From the NCBI RefSeq assembly GCF_001639105.2, contig NZ_CP028902.1, positions 3,350-38,538 of the forward strand: a stretch of 35,189 nt of DNA, read 5' to 3'. This document shows, piece after piece, positions 15,578-24,056 of the stretch (its first letter is position 1; every line of letters starts with the position of its first letter). This DNA comes from Azospirillum humicireducens. GTDB lineage: Bacteria > Pseudomonadota > Alphaproteobacteria > Azospirillales > Azospirillaceae. The translations under genes and the position numbers were made by a program. The notes under the pieces are model-generated. The model ran no database searches, was not told the origin of the DNA, and saw only the letters and a list, made by a program, of their open reading frames with translations.

Positions 15578-16909
15578 ATGGCTACACAGCAGGAAGCCAA
15601 GGACGGCGGAGCTGGCACCGTGGCCGCGCGGTTCCTGCGCACCGCCAAGCTGTGCCGCATCCGCGACGTCGAACAGCTTCTGGCGGTCAGCGCGCTGGTG
15701 CGCGACATGAGCGGGCTGATCCACGCGCTGCAGAAGGAACGCGGCGCCTCCTCCATCTATCTCGGCTCCAGCGGAAAGCGCTTCGCCGAGGATCGCGCCC
15801 GTTGGCAGGCCGACGCCAAGGCGCTCGAGGCGGTCCTGCGCGACCGGCTCGACCATGTCGACGAGCAGCTCGGCCGCCTCGGCTCGGGGGCGCAGTTCTA
15901 CAACCGGGTCGCCATCGCCCTGCATGCGCTGGACGGGTTGCCGGCGCTGCGCGAGCAGGTGGCGTCGCTGGCGCTGGTGCCGCAGGACGCCGTGAAGTGC
16001 TTCACCGACATCGTCGGCCATCTGCTTGCCGTGGTGTTCGAGGCGGCGGACATCGCCGCCGATCCGGCGATCTCCCGCGCGCTGGTGGCGCTGTTCAACA
16101 TCGTGCAGGGCAAGGAGTTCGCCGGGCAGGAGCGGGCGACGGCCAGCGCCGGCTTCTCGCGCGGGCGGTTCGACGGGGCGGAGCATGGCCGGCTCGCCCG
16201 GCTGATCGACGCGCAGAACCGCGCCTTCCGCATCGTCGCGGAGTTCGCCGAACCCGCCCACGCCGCCGCTTTGCGCGCCGCCCTGTCGGATCCGGCGGTG
16301 GCGGAGGTGGAGCGGATGCGGGCGGTGGCGCTCGGCGACGGTGCCCGCCATGGCGAACTGTCGGGCATCACGGCGGAATCCTGGTTCGAGCAGGCCACCC
16401 GGCGTGTGGATCTGCTGAAGACGGTGGAAGACCGGCTGACCGAGGATCTGCGCCTGCTGTGCGAGGCGAAGCTGGTGCAGGCGCGTGCCGACCTGGAGCA
16501 GGGCGACCTCTGCGGACATGATGCGGTGATGCCGGTCGCGATGGTGCTGGTGGGTGCCGATCCGGCCCTGCCCGGACAGGATGGCTCCGGGCTCTACGCG
16601 CCGGACGGGCTGCGGCCGAAGCTGATGCGCTCCGTGCTCGACGTCGTGCAGGCGCAATCGCAACGCCTGCGCGACGTCAGCCTGGAACTGGAAACGGCCA
16701 AGGCGGCTCTGAACGAGCGCAAGGTGATCGACCGCGCCAAGGGCCTGCTGATGTCCACCCGCAACCTGTCGGAGGAGGAGGCCTACAAGCTGATCCGCAA
16801 GACGGCGATGAACCAGAACAAGCGCATCATCGAGGTCGCCGAGGCCATTCTCAGCATGTCCGACATCCTGCGTGGCGTGACGGCTGGCGGAGGGACGGGC
16901 GGAAGCTGA
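15578..16909 (+). CDS. NIT-ANTAR protein: nitrate/nitrite-sensing transcription antiterminator (NasR-like)
   Basis: 443 residues from the ATG at 15578, which has CAGGGGGA about 12 bases upstream. The N-terminal three-quarters form an all-helical NIT domain with its hallmark HALQKERGASSIYLGS near residue 47. A C-terminal ANTAR domain (about 380-435) reads ERKVIDRAKGLLMSTRNLSEEEAY followed by IRKTAMNQNKRI. In Klebsiella NasR, nitrate binding to NIT lets ANTAR bind a leader RNA and prevent termination upstream of nitrate-assimilation genes. No nas gene is visible within the window, so its target is elsewhere or is its own leader. It converges with the DUF2336 gene with only 12 bases between stops. 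Confidence 0.9.
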   Translation: MATQQEAKDGGAGTVAARFLRTAKLCRIRDVEQLLAVSALVRDMSGLIHALQKERGASSIYLGSSGKRFAEDRARWQADAKALEAVLRDRLDHVDEQLGRLGSGAQFYNRVAIALHALDGLPALREQVASLALVPQDAVKCFTDIVGHLLAVVFEAADIAADPAISRALVALFNIVQGKEFAGQERATASAGFSRGRFDGAEHGRLARLIDAQNRAFRIVAEFAEPAHAAALRAALSDPAVAEVERMRAVALGDGARHGELSGITAESWFEQATRRVDLLKTVEDRLTEDLRLLCEAKLVQARADLEQGDLCGHDAVMPVAMVLVGADPALPGQDGSGLYAPDGLRPKLMRSVLDVVQAQSQRLRDVSLELETAKAALNERKVIDRAKGLLMSTRNLSEEEAYKLIRKTAMNQNKRIIEVAEAILSMSDILRGVTAGGGTGGS

Positions 16910-16921
16910 CGAAGGCTTCGC

Positions 16922-18163
16922 TCACTGCACCGTCCGCACCGGGGAGAAGGGCAGGCCGGCCTGATCCAGCGCCCGGTCGATCACCTCCTCCGACTTCTGG
17001 TCGAACAGCTGCAGCAGCAGGTCGTCGACCATCCAGTCGTTGGTGGGGGTGCAGGCGGTGAACAGTTCGCTGATGACCTCCGACTGGAAATCCTCGCGCC
17101 GGTTCTCCTCGCCCTCATAGTCCAAACGCTTGGCGACGCCGACCGCGACCTGGAAGGGATGGGTCAGGCCGGGGGCGACGGCCGCCTTCTTCAGCAGCGC
17201 CGCCATGCCCAGCTCGCCGTCGTCCCAGGCCAGCCGGCGGGCATTCTCCGCCGGGATGCCGGCGCGCAGCGCCATGCCGGAGACGAACAGCGACAGGTCT
17301 CCGGCGCACAGCGCCCGGAACAGCAACACGGGCGTCAGGCGACGGTTGGTGTGCAGCCACTGGATCGCCGCGTCGATGTCCTCGGCGCCGCGCAGCACCG
17401 GGCGCAGCAGCCGCATGGTCGCCGCCTCCCGCCCGCGCTCCACCAGCCGTTCGACCAGTTCGCGCGACAGGCCGTGCGCCTGCATCAGGGTGGTGCGCAT
17501 GTTGTCCGACACGAAGGCGACCACCCGCTCCACCATCGCCAGCGACAGGCCGGGACGGGTCGCCGCCGCCTCGCTGACCATGCGGACGCGGCCGAAGCGG
17601 TCGAGCGCGCGGTTCATCGCGCTGTCCGGAACCTCGGCCCCGTCGTTGCGCAACAGGGCGGTGACGGCGACGACGTTGCCGCGCTCCGCGATGGCTCCCG
17701 ACAGGCGGGCCGACACCGTCGACCGGCTGGCGACCGCCACATGCTTGCCGGAATCCGGATCGGACAGCACGTCCAGCAGCAGGTCGTCGGTCAGCCCCGC
17801 CGCGTCGCGCAGGATCGGGAAGGCCACCCGCCCGACATCGCGGACCAGCCGCTCGGCCAGTTCCCCGGTCAGCAGGGGGCTGTTGCGCAGTTGCCAGGCC
17901 ACCGCCTCGCGCACCGCGACCTGGGCGTCCCCGGCGAAGCAATGCACCACCTCGATCGCCAGCGACCGTTCGGCCGGGCTGAGCGCGCCGGCCTCCAGGT
18001 CGTGGAACAGCTTGTTCATCGTCTCGATCCGCGTCTCCGCGGTGGGCGAGGTCAGCAGGCGTTCGACATCCCGCGACGACAGGGCGTTCGGGTTGGGCGC
18101 GTCTGGTTGGGGGGCGACATGTGGCATCGGGGCACCCGGCTGCGGCATCGGTCGAAAACCCAT
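16922..18163 (-). CDS. DUF2336 protein
   Basis: 413 residues, mostly alpha-helical and HEAT-like by eye: repeating helices such as VEVVHCFAGDAQVAVREAVAWQ and LAERLVRDVGRVAFPILRDA. The N-terminus is Pro-rich (MGFRPMPQPGAPMPH). The arrangement and wording match the DUF2336 family of alphaproteobacteria, which has no established general function. Its ATG overlaps the MarR stop as TGATG, so it is coupled to that regulator, and the frame upstream of 18163 is a continuation without family resemblance. Third gene of the galE - marR - DUF2336 unit. Confidence 0.8.
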   Translation of the reverse strand: MGFRPMPQPGAPMPHVAPQPDAPNPNALSSRDVERLLTSPTAETRIETMNKLFHDLEAGALSPAERSLAIEVVHCFAGDAQVAVREAVAWQLRNSPLLTGELAERLVRDVGRVAFPILRDAAGLTDDLLLDVLSDPDSGKHVAVASRSTVSARLSGAIAERGNVVAVTALLRNDGAEVPDSAMNRALDRFGRVRMVSEAAATRPGLSLAMVERVVAFVSDNMRTTLMQAHGLSRELVERLVERGREAATMRLLRPVLRGAEDIDAAIQWLHTNRRLTPVLLFRALCAGDLSLFVSGMALRAGIPAENARRLAWDDGELGMAALLKKAAVAPGLTHPFQVAVGVAKRLDYEGEENRREDFQSEVISELFTACTPTNDWMVDDLLLQLFDQKSEEVIDRALDQAGLPFSPVRTVQ

Positions 18164-18732
18164 CAATCGAAATCGAGGCAGGAATAACGGACCATGTCGC
18201 CCCACAGCCGGTCGAGCCGGCGGAGCGTGCGGTAGCTGGCCTTCAGGTCGCGGGCCTCGGTCTCGTTGCGCACCAGCGCCTCGGCCTGGGCCTGTTCCAT
18301 CCGCCGCAGCCCCTCCCACAGCTCCCGCCCCTTGTCGGTCAGCTGGAGCCGCGCGGTGCGGCGGTCGCGCTGGTTGGCGGCGCGGTTGATGTAGCCGGCA
18401 TCGACCAGGATCTTCAGGCTGTAGGACGCGTTGGAGCCCAGGTAATAGCCGCGCTCCATCAGGTCGCGGACCGACAGTTCGTCCTCGCCGATCAGCATCA
18501 CCATCAGCGCCTGGACCGGGCCGATGTCCTCGATGCCCTGCTTGGACAGGCCGACGCGCACGACGTCCAGGTAACGGCGGTGCATCCGCTCGATCAGGCG
18601 GGCCATGCCGTGGAAGTCGGCGAGGTCGAGCTCCTCGCCGGGCTTCCGGGCGGGTTCGCCGCCCGGCTTGTCCTCCGGTCCCGGTTCGGGCGCGTCGTCA
18701 TCGTCCCAGTTCAGGTTGCTCATCGCGTCCAT
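18163..18732 (-). CDS. MarR-family transcriptional regulator, LdtR-like
   Basis: 189 residues from the ATG at 18732 (GGGA seven bases upstream); ATG at 18723 is an alternative. An acidic, disordered-looking N-terminus of about 40 residues precedes the winged-helix MarR domain: IEDIGPVQALMVMLIGEDE, LSVRDLMERGYYLGSNASYS (recognition helix region), DAGYINRAANQRDRRTARLQL (wing) and a C-terminal dimerisation helix. The GYYLGSNxSY signature is that of LdtR, described in alphaproteobacteria as a regulator of an L,D-transpeptidase and envelope stress. The targets here are not shown by the sequence. It is 40 bases downstream of galE and coupled to the DUF2336 gene. Confidence 0.85.
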   Translation of the reverse strand: MDAMSNLNWDDDDAPEPGPEDKPGGEPARKPGEELDLADFHGMARLIERMHRRYLDVVRVGLSKQGIEDIGPVQALMVMLIGEDELSVRDLMERGYYLGSNASYSLKILVDAGYINRAANQRDRRTARLQLTDKGRELWEGLRRMEQAQAEALVRNETEARDLKASYRTLRRLDRLWGDMVRYSCLDFD

Positions 18733-18772
18733 GATCCCGGCTCTGCCATTGCCGCCATCCTTCTCGTTCCAC

Positions 18773-19786
18773 TCACTCCGCTGCGGCGGCGAGGCCGCGG
18801 AACCCATGCGGGTGCGCGCTGCGCCACGCCCAGGCGCCGGCGATGATGCTGTCCAGGTCGGGAAAGCGCGGCTCCCAGCCGAGGTCGCGGCGGATGCGCT
18901 CCGACGAGGCGATCAGCACCGGCAGGTCGCCGGGCCGCCGCGGGCCGACCTTCACCGGCACCGTCCGCCCGGTGATGCGCTCCACCGACGAGATCACCTC
19001 GCGCACGCTGTAGCCGGTGCCGTTGCCGAGATTGTAGCGGACCGACCGCTCCTCCAGCGCGTCCAGCACCCGAAGATGGGCGTCGGCCAGATCGCAGACA
19101 TGGATATAGTCACGGATGCAGGTGCCGTCGCGCGTGTCGTAATCGTTGCCGAAGATCTCGATGTGCGGACGCTTGCCGGTGGCGGCATCCATCACCAGCG
19201 GGATCAGGTGCGTCTCCGGGCTGTGGTCCTCGCCCAGCTTTCCGTTCGGATGCGCTCCGGCGGCATTGAAGTAGCGCAGGCAGGCGGAACGCAGGCCGTG
19301 GCAGCGGTCGGCCCAATGCAGGGCGCGCTCGATCATGAACTTCGATTCGCCATAGGGGCTGCCGGGATCTACCGCCTCATCCTCGTCGATGGGGATCCGC
19401 TTGGGCGAGCCGAACAGGTTGGCGGTGGAGGAGAAGACCAGCTTTCTCACCCCGGCCGTCACCGCGGCGCGGATCAGGTTCAGCGAGGTGACACTGTTGC
19501 CGTGCAGGTAGGCGTGCGGGTCGCGCATCGAGTCGCCGACCACCGACAATGCTGCGAAATGGAACACCGCATCGAAGCGCCATTCCGAGAAGACGCGGGC
19601 CAGCGCCGTCTCGTCGGCGAGGTCGGCCCTGACGAAAGCGGCCTCGGGTGGAACGGCGGCGGCATGGCCCTGACGCAGATTGTCGAACACCACGACGCGA
19701 TGGCCATGGTCGAGAAGCTCCGCCACGCAATGGCTGCCGACATATCCGGCGCCGCCTGTGACGAGGATGGTCTTCGGGGTCGTCAT
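18773..19786 (-). CDS. galE: UDP-glucose 4-epimerase
   Basis: 337 residues, the normal length. Extended SDR fold with the NAD-binding motif GGAGYVGSH (residues 11-19), FDNLRQGH, the catalytic pair Y145/K149 in YGESK, SSTANLFG around 119-126, and LRYFNAAGAHPNG. It interconverts UDP-glucose and UDP-galactose and so supplies galactose for surface polysaccharides, the role of exoB in rhizobia and Azospirillum. The ATG at 19786 has AAGGAA nine bases upstream. It heads a unit with the MarR and DUF2336 genes and lies divergent from the secretion/glycan locus to the right, to which it could supply precursor. Confidence 0.93.
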   Translation of the reverse strand: MTTPKTILVTGGAGYVGSHCVAELLDHGHRVVVFDNLRQGHAAAVPPEAAFVRADLADETALARVFSEWRFDAVFHFAALSVVGDSMRDPHAYLHGNSVTSLNLIRAAVTAGVRKLVFSSTANLFGSPKRIPIDEDEAVDPGSPYGESKFMIERALHWADRCHGLRSACLRYFNAAGAHPNGKLGEDHSPETHLIPLVMDAATGKRPHIEIFGNDYDTRDGTCIRDYIHVCDLADAHLRVLDALEERSVRYNLGNGTGYSVREVISSVERITGRTVPVKVGPRRPGDLPVLIASSERIRRDLGWEPRFPDLDSIIAGAWAWRSAHPHGFRGLAAAAE

Positions 19787-20336
19787 GGATCGGGTTTCCT
19801 TAAGCCGGCTTCCGGGGAACCGGAATTCGGGCCGCAACCGGAGACGGGCGGCCGGCATGGTGGAAGGAAAGGGGGAGCGGGGCAGGGGCGGGTTGGGGGG
19901 GAACCCGGCGCCCTGCGCAATTCATCGCGGCGCAGCATGCACGATAACCAAGCGCTCTGACCAGATGGCTGGAAACCCCACCCAAAACGGCCTAAGACCT
20001 TAGGTGAAGTGCCGAATACAGAAGAAAAATCAACCGTTTGACGGCTGTCTGACACCCCTTTTGCGGGAGATTGAAAGGGGTAGGAGCCGAAACTTGTCAC
20101 ACGTCTCTAAAATGTTCCCGGTGTAAGGCTTGGGCGTGCCAGATCCGCCGACGCCTCCCCCCGCGTCCTGACCGGCCATTCATAGGCGCCCGCTCCTCCA
20201 ACGGACCGGCCGCATCCGGCGCCCCCCGGCCGGCTTCCTGTCCAGCGCATCATCCGCCGGCAGATTTTTCCGTTTTCCTCCTCCCGAGTTCCAGCGCCGC
20301 CTCGACCGGCCAATCCTCCACCAGGAAGGATCGAAG
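19787..20336. other. 550-base divergent intergenic region between galE and the T1SS operon
   Basis: No convincing gene. It carries the promoters of galE (left) and the ABC transporter (right). Besides the palindrome at 19991-20004 listed separately, there is an 8-bp inverted repeat ACCCCTTT (20054-20061) / AAAGGGGT (20074-20081) with a 12-base loop. The stretch at 20005-20040 is A-rich. I could not assign -35/-10 boxes with confidence. The ABC gene has a good ribosome site, AGGAAGGA, at 20323-20330. Confidence 0.4.
19991..20004. promoter_or_regulatory. Perfect palindrome, candidate operator
   Basis: CCTAAG-AC-CTTAGG, 6+2+6, lies 204 bases upstream of the galE start and 332 bases upstream of the ABC transporter start. 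This is the shape of a dimeric regulator site. No match to a specific regulator consensus is claimed; the LdtR-like MarR protein encoded in the same operon as galE is one candidate. Confidence 0.4.
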
Positions 20337-22061
20337 ATGAGTTCCGTGGATCGGCCCCTGCTGACCCAAGCCTACCGGAAGATCGGGCATGGCCTGCTGC
20401 TGGCCGGCATCCTCAGCCTGTTCGTCAATCTCCTGATGCTGGTGGTTCCGCTCTTCACCATGCAGGTCTACGACCGCGTGATGAGCAGCCGCAGCCTGGA
20501 AACGCTGACGATGCTGGCGATCATCGCGGTGGGGGCGCTGGCGCTCTATGGCGTGCTGGACTTCATCCGCGCCCGCGCCTTCCTGGTGACCAGCGCCGTG
20601 ATCGCCCACCGCTTCAACGTGCCGGCGCTGGAGGCGTCCATCGTCGACGCGCTGTCGGGCGGGCCGCGCAACGCGGCGCAGACCATGCGCGACCTGAACG
20701 ACCTGCGCGCCTTCATGACCAGCAGCGCCGTGACCGCTCCGCTGGAGCTGGTCTGGGCGCCGATCTTTCTGGTGATCCTGTTCCTGCTGAACCCGGTCTA
20801 CGGCTTCCTCGCCATCGGCTCCGCGCTGGTCCTGATGGTGATGGGGGTGCTGACCGATGCGCTGACCCGGCGGCCGATGGCCGAAGCGAACGAGGCGTCG
20901 GCCCGCGTCTTCGCCGACATCGCCGGGACCGTCCGCCATGCCGAGGCCATCGAGGCGATGGGCATGCTGCCGGCCCTGGCGCGGCGCTGGCAGGTGGCGC
21001 AGAGCGGATCCGCCGGCATGATCGACCGCGGCGCAACGACGTCGCGCGCATTGGCCGCGGCGTCGCGCTCGCTGCGCCTGATGCTGCAGGTGGGCGTGAT
21101 CGCCGCCGGCGCCACGCTGGTGATCGACAATCTGGCGACCCCCGGCAGCATGATGGCGGCGAGCCTCATCACCGGGCGGCTGCTGCAGCCCTTCGAACAG
21201 CTGGTCGACGGCTGGCGCCAGTGGGTCAAGGCGCTGGAGGCGCACCGCCGCATCCGCGACCTGTTGAACAACGGCGCTTCCGCCCGCTCCACCATGCCGC
21301 TGCCGGCGCCGCAGGGGACGCTGGCGGTCGACCGCGTCAGCCATGTGCCGGCCGGCCTGAACCGCCCGGTGCTGCGCAACGTCTCCTTCGCCGCCGGGGC
21401 GGGGGAGGTGCTGGGCATCATCGGGCCGTCCGGGGCCGGCAAATCGACGCTGGCCCGCCTGCTGGTCGGCGTCTGGCAGCCGACCGCCGGCGGCATCTAT
21501 CTGGACGGCACCAGCACCTATCTGTGGGAGCGCGAGAGCTTCGGCAAATATGTCGGCTATCTTCCGCAGTCTGTGGCGCTGCTCGACGGCACCATCGGTG
21601 AGAACATCGCCCGCATGGCCAACGCCGATCCGGCGGAGATCGTCCGCGCCGCCCGGCTGGCCGGCGTGCATGAGATGATCGGCCGCCTGCCCTTCGGCTA
21701 CGACACGCCGGTGGGCGAGAGCGCCTTTTCCCTGTCCGGCGGACAGCGGCAGCGCATCGCGCTTGCCCGCGCCCTGTTCGGCCGGCCCCGGCTGCTGGTG
21801 CTGGACGAGCCGAACTCCAACCTCGACCATGAGGGCGAGCAGGCCCTGCTGAACGCCATCCATAAGGTGAAAGCCGACGGCACCACCGTGGTGATGATCG
21901 CCCACCGCCCCTCCATCGTCGCGGTGGCCGACAGGCTGGTGGTGATGAAGGAGGGTGCCGTCGAGCATTTCGGCGCCCGTGCCGATGTCCTGAAACTGGT
22001 TCAGCCGGGCGGCGTTCCCGCCGGCGTGACCAGACTCGTCCGCAGTGGAGAGCAACGATGA
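20337..22061 (+). CDS. Type I secretion ABC transporter (PrtD/ExpD1/RsaD type)
   Basis: 574 residues. No N-terminal peptidase domain: the membrane region begins directly (ILSLFVNLLMLVVPLFTMQVYDRV, shown here in part) and includes further helices near 60-80, 140-180 and 245-270. The ATPase domain has Walker A GPSGAGKST (about 363-371), the signature LSGGQRQR (about 466) and Walker B LLVLDEPNSNLD, then an IAHRPS switch histidine. The family exports RTX proteins in one step with an HlyD-type adaptor and a TolC-type pore. Its stop overlaps the next start as ATGA. The RTX protein at 24057 is the obvious cargo. No TolC homologue is in the window. Confidence 0.93.
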   Translation: MSSVDRPLLTQAYRKIGHGLLLAGILSLFVNLLMLVVPLFTMQVYDRVMSSRSLETLTMLAIIAVGALALYGVLDFIRARAFLVTSAVIAHRFNVPALEASIVDALSGGPRNAAQTMRDLNDLRAFMTSSAVTAPLELVWAPIFLVILFLLNPVYGFLAIGSALVLMVMGVLTDALTRRPMAEANEASARVFADIAGTVRHAEAIEAMGMLPALARRWQVAQSGSAGMIDRGATTSRALAAASRSLRLMLQVGVIAAGATLVIDNLATPGSMMAASLITGRLLQPFEQLVDGWRQWVKALEAHRRIRDLLNNGASARSTMPLPAPQGTLAVDRVSHVPAGLNRPVLRNVSFAAGAGEVLGIIGPSGAGKSTLARLLVGVWQPTAGGIYLDGTSTYLWERESFGKYVGYLPQSVALLDGTIGENIARMANADPAEIVRAARLAGVHEMIGRLPFGYDTPVGESAFSLSGGQRQRIALARALFGRPRLLVLDEPNSNLDHEGEQALLNAIHKVKADGTTVVMIAHRPSIVAVADRLVVMKEGAVEHFGARADVLKLVQPGGVPAGVTRLVRSGEQR

Positions 22062-23413
22062 CCAGCGAAACGCCAGCTCTTGCGGCTCCGAAGGTCTGGA
22101 CGGCGACCATCGACGTGGCTCCGGCCGAACCGTCGCTGCGCAGCACCGCGCTGGCCGGAGCATTGGCCGTGCTGGTCGGCTTCGGCGGCTTCCTGACCTG
22201 GGGCTTCACCGCCAGCCTGGACAGCGCGGCACTCGCCGCCGGCACGGTGATGGTGGAAAGCCACCGCAAGACCGTCTCCCACCTGGAAGGGGGCATCCTG
22301 CGCGACCTGCTGGTCAAGGACGGCGACCTCGTGCGGGCGGGCCAGGTGCTGCTGCGGATGGATTCGACGCAGAGCCAGGCGGTGGTGTCGCAGCTGCAGG
22401 GCCAATACTGGACGGCGCTGGCCCGGCTCGGCCGGCTGCGGGCCGAACAGTCCGACGGCCCGAAGCCGCTGTTCAGCGAGGATCTGGTGAAGGCGGCCCG
22501 CGACAATCCGGTGGCCGCCGAGGCGATGGCGGTCGAGGAACGGCTGTTCCGTTCCCGGCTGGACAGCCACGAGGCGCAGATGGGCATCCAGCGCCGGCAG
22601 ATCTCCCAGCTGCGGGACGAGATCGCGGCGCTGGAATCCCAGCGCGTCGCCACCGCCGACCGGCTGCGCTACACCCGCGACGAATTGCAGGTGGTGCAGG
22701 GCCTGCTGGCGAAGGGCTACGAGCGCAAGCCGCGCCTGCTGGAGCTTCAGCGCAACGTCGCCGATTCCGAAGGACGGCTGGGCGAGCTGATGGCGAACAA
22801 GTCCAAGGCGGAACAGGCCATCGCGGCGGCCGAGCTGACCATGATCAACCTCGGCAACACCCGCCGGTCCGAGGTGGCGGTCGATCTGCAGACGGCCCAG
22901 GCCAGCGTCTCCGACCTGTCGGAACGCCTGCGTAGCGCCGACGACATCCTGCTGCGCCAGGCGGTCACGGCTCCGCAGGCGGGGCGGGTGACGGGCCTGC
23001 GATTCTTCACGACCGGCGGCGTCATACCGGCCGGCGCCGGCATTCTCGACATCGTGCCGCAGGACGATGCCATGATCGTCGAGGCAAGGGTTTCCCCCCA
23101 CGACGTGCAGAATGTGGAGGTCGGCAGCAAGGCGATGGTGAAGCTGACCGGTTATCGCCAGCGCTCGGTGCCGCCGGTGGCCGGGCAGGTGCTGTCGCTG
23201 TCGGCCGATCAGCTGGAGGACGAGCGCACCGGCGCCTTCTATTTCGCCGCCCGGATCAGCATGGATGCGGCGGAATTGAAGGCCTTGCCGGGTGTCGATC
23301 TGCATCCCGGCATGCCGGCGGAGGTGATGATCCATGGCCATGCCCGCCGCGCCATCGACTATTTCCTGACTCCGCTGACGGATGGAATGCAGCGGGCCTT
23401 CCGCGAGAAATAG
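22058..23413 (+). CDS. HlyD-family membrane fusion protein of the type I secretion system
   Basis: 451 residues. A short cytoplasmic N-terminus precedes one membrane helix (about 28-50, LAGALAVLVGFGGFLTWGF), then a biotinyl-lipoyl half (HLEGGILRDLLVKDGDLVRAGQVLL), a long periplasmic coiled coil (about 100-290), the second lipoyl half (VTAPQAGRVTGLRFFTTGGV) and a beta-barrel end. This is the PrtE/ExpD2/RsaE arrangement that spans the periplasm between the ABC protein and the outer-membrane channel. It is coupled to the transporter gene by ATGA and followed by a strong terminator, so the two form a bicistronic unit. Confidence 0.93.
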   Translation: MTSETPALAAPKVWTATIDVAPAEPSLRSTALAGALAVLVGFGGFLTWGFTASLDSAALAAGTVMVESHRKTVSHLEGGILRDLLVKDGDLVRAGQVLLRMDSTQSQAVVSQLQGQYWTALARLGRLRAEQSDGPKPLFSEDLVKAARDNPVAAEAMAVEERLFRSRLDSHEAQMGIQRRQISQLRDEIAALESQRVATADRLRYTRDELQVVQGLLAKGYERKPRLLELQRNVADSEGRLGELMANKSKAEQAIAAAELTMINLGNTRRSEVAVDLQTAQASVSDLSERLRSADDILLRQAVTAPQAGRVTGLRFFTTGGVIPAGAGILDIVPQDDAMIVEARVSPHDVQNVEVGSKAMVKLTGYRQRSVPPVAGQVLSLSADQLEDERTGAFYFAARISMDAAELKALPGVDLHPGMPAEVMIHGHARRAIDYFLTPLTDGMQRAFREK

Positions 23414-23505
23414 ACGGTATGCCCGTCCCTCCGGCCCTCCCCCGTTGGGCCGGTGCGGGCTGGGACCGCGGGCATGTGGGTCCATCCCCCGCAAGCGGTC
23501 CCGTG

Positions 23506-23537
23506 AAAGGGCCGGCGTCCCCCACGCCGGCCCTTTT
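23506..23537 (+). terminator. Rho-independent terminator after the secretion genes
   Basis: A perfect 13-bp stem (AAAGGGCCGGCGT at 23506-23518 with ACGCCGGCCCTTT at 23524-23536), a five-C loop and a final T. The right arm supplies most of the TTTT run. It closes the ABC-HlyD unit about 93 bases after the HlyD stop and separates it from the RTX gene. Because of its symmetry it could work in both directions. Confidence 0.9.
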
Positions 23538-23789
23538 GCCATTCCATGTCGGGTCCATGAGAGTTTTACTGTGCCGAAATCGGCTTTTACTTGCATATGT
23601 GAGTATTCTGCGAAGGGCGCCCACGGGTGCAATGGGCAAGGTTCCCTGCAAGACACGATGGCGGCCGGCCACCGAATCCACCGGCGCGCCGACCCCGTGG
23701 CATTATGTGGGCGAACTGATTTTTAAAAACCATCTCTTAACCAAGAGAACTTTTCCTGGTGATCCGATGGGTTGAGGGCAATCCAGAGT

Positions 23790-23818
23790 TTGGAAGTGAG
23801 TCTGACCAACATTATTTA
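23790..23818 (+). promoter_or_regulatory. Candidate sigma-70-type promoter for the RTX gene
   Basis: TTGGAA at 23790-23795, a 17-base spacer and TATTTA at 23813-23818. It is in the AT-rich part of the leader and would give a 5' untranslated region of roughly 230 bases that includes the three hairpins before the gene. Spacing is ideal but both boxes match the consensus only in part. Confidence 0.35.
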
Positions 23819-23949
23819 AAATAGGAACTGCTTAGAATTTCGAAGCAATTCAGACTAACTCTCTTTTTGAAAATACAGACAATGCGTTGTTCTGTGAGAT
23901 TCTTCTGTTCTGACTCAACTTTTTCTTCCAAAGGCCCGTCTTTTATCAC

Positions 23950-24020
23950 ACTATCCACCCGATAGTTTTGGTTACACCGAAAGGCGAGCTCAGCCTTTCG
24001 AGCGAGGCCGAAAGACGGCC
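23950..24020 (+). promoter_or_regulatory. Three consecutive hairpins in the RTX gene leader
   Basis: Hairpin 1: ACTATC-CACCC-GATAGT (23950-23966) followed by TTT. Hairpin 2: CGAAAGGC-GAGCTCA-GCCTTTCG (23978-24000). Hairpin 3: GGCCG-AAAGA-CGGCC (24006-24020). The ribosome site AAGGAG at 24042-24047 and the ATG at 24057 follow. Such an array close to a ribosome site suggests RNA stabilisation, attenuation or an RNA regulatory element. No known riboswitch class was recognised. Confidence 0.5.
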
Positions 24021-24056
24021 CAAAAATCCCAATCACATCGCAAGGAGACACCTACG

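Larger units (their letters stand above)
23414..24056. other. 643-base intergenic region with AT-rich, hairpin-rich RTX leader
   Basis: The first 120 bases are GC-rich and end in the terminator at 23506-23537. From about 23560 the composition changes sharply to AT-rich, unlike anything else in the window. Within 23730-24020 there are several perfect hairpins: TCTCTT/AAGAGA (23733-23738, 23743-23748), ACTATC/GATAGT (23950-23955, 23961-23966), CGAAAGGC/GCCTTTCG (23978-23985, 23993-24000) and GGCCG/CGGCC (24006-24010, 24016-24020). A minus-strand frame at 23812-24051 has no ribosome site and looks like chance. Confidence 0.6.

Noticed and set aside
20250..22163. A 637-codon minus-strand open frame
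   Set aside because: It is the antisense shadow of the ABC transporter gene, rich in His/Gln/Gly/Arg, with no recognisable domain.
23812..24051. 79-codon minus-strand ORF in the RTX leader
   Set aside because: GTG start without ribosome site, across several hairpins in AT-rich DNA; no protein-like pattern seen.
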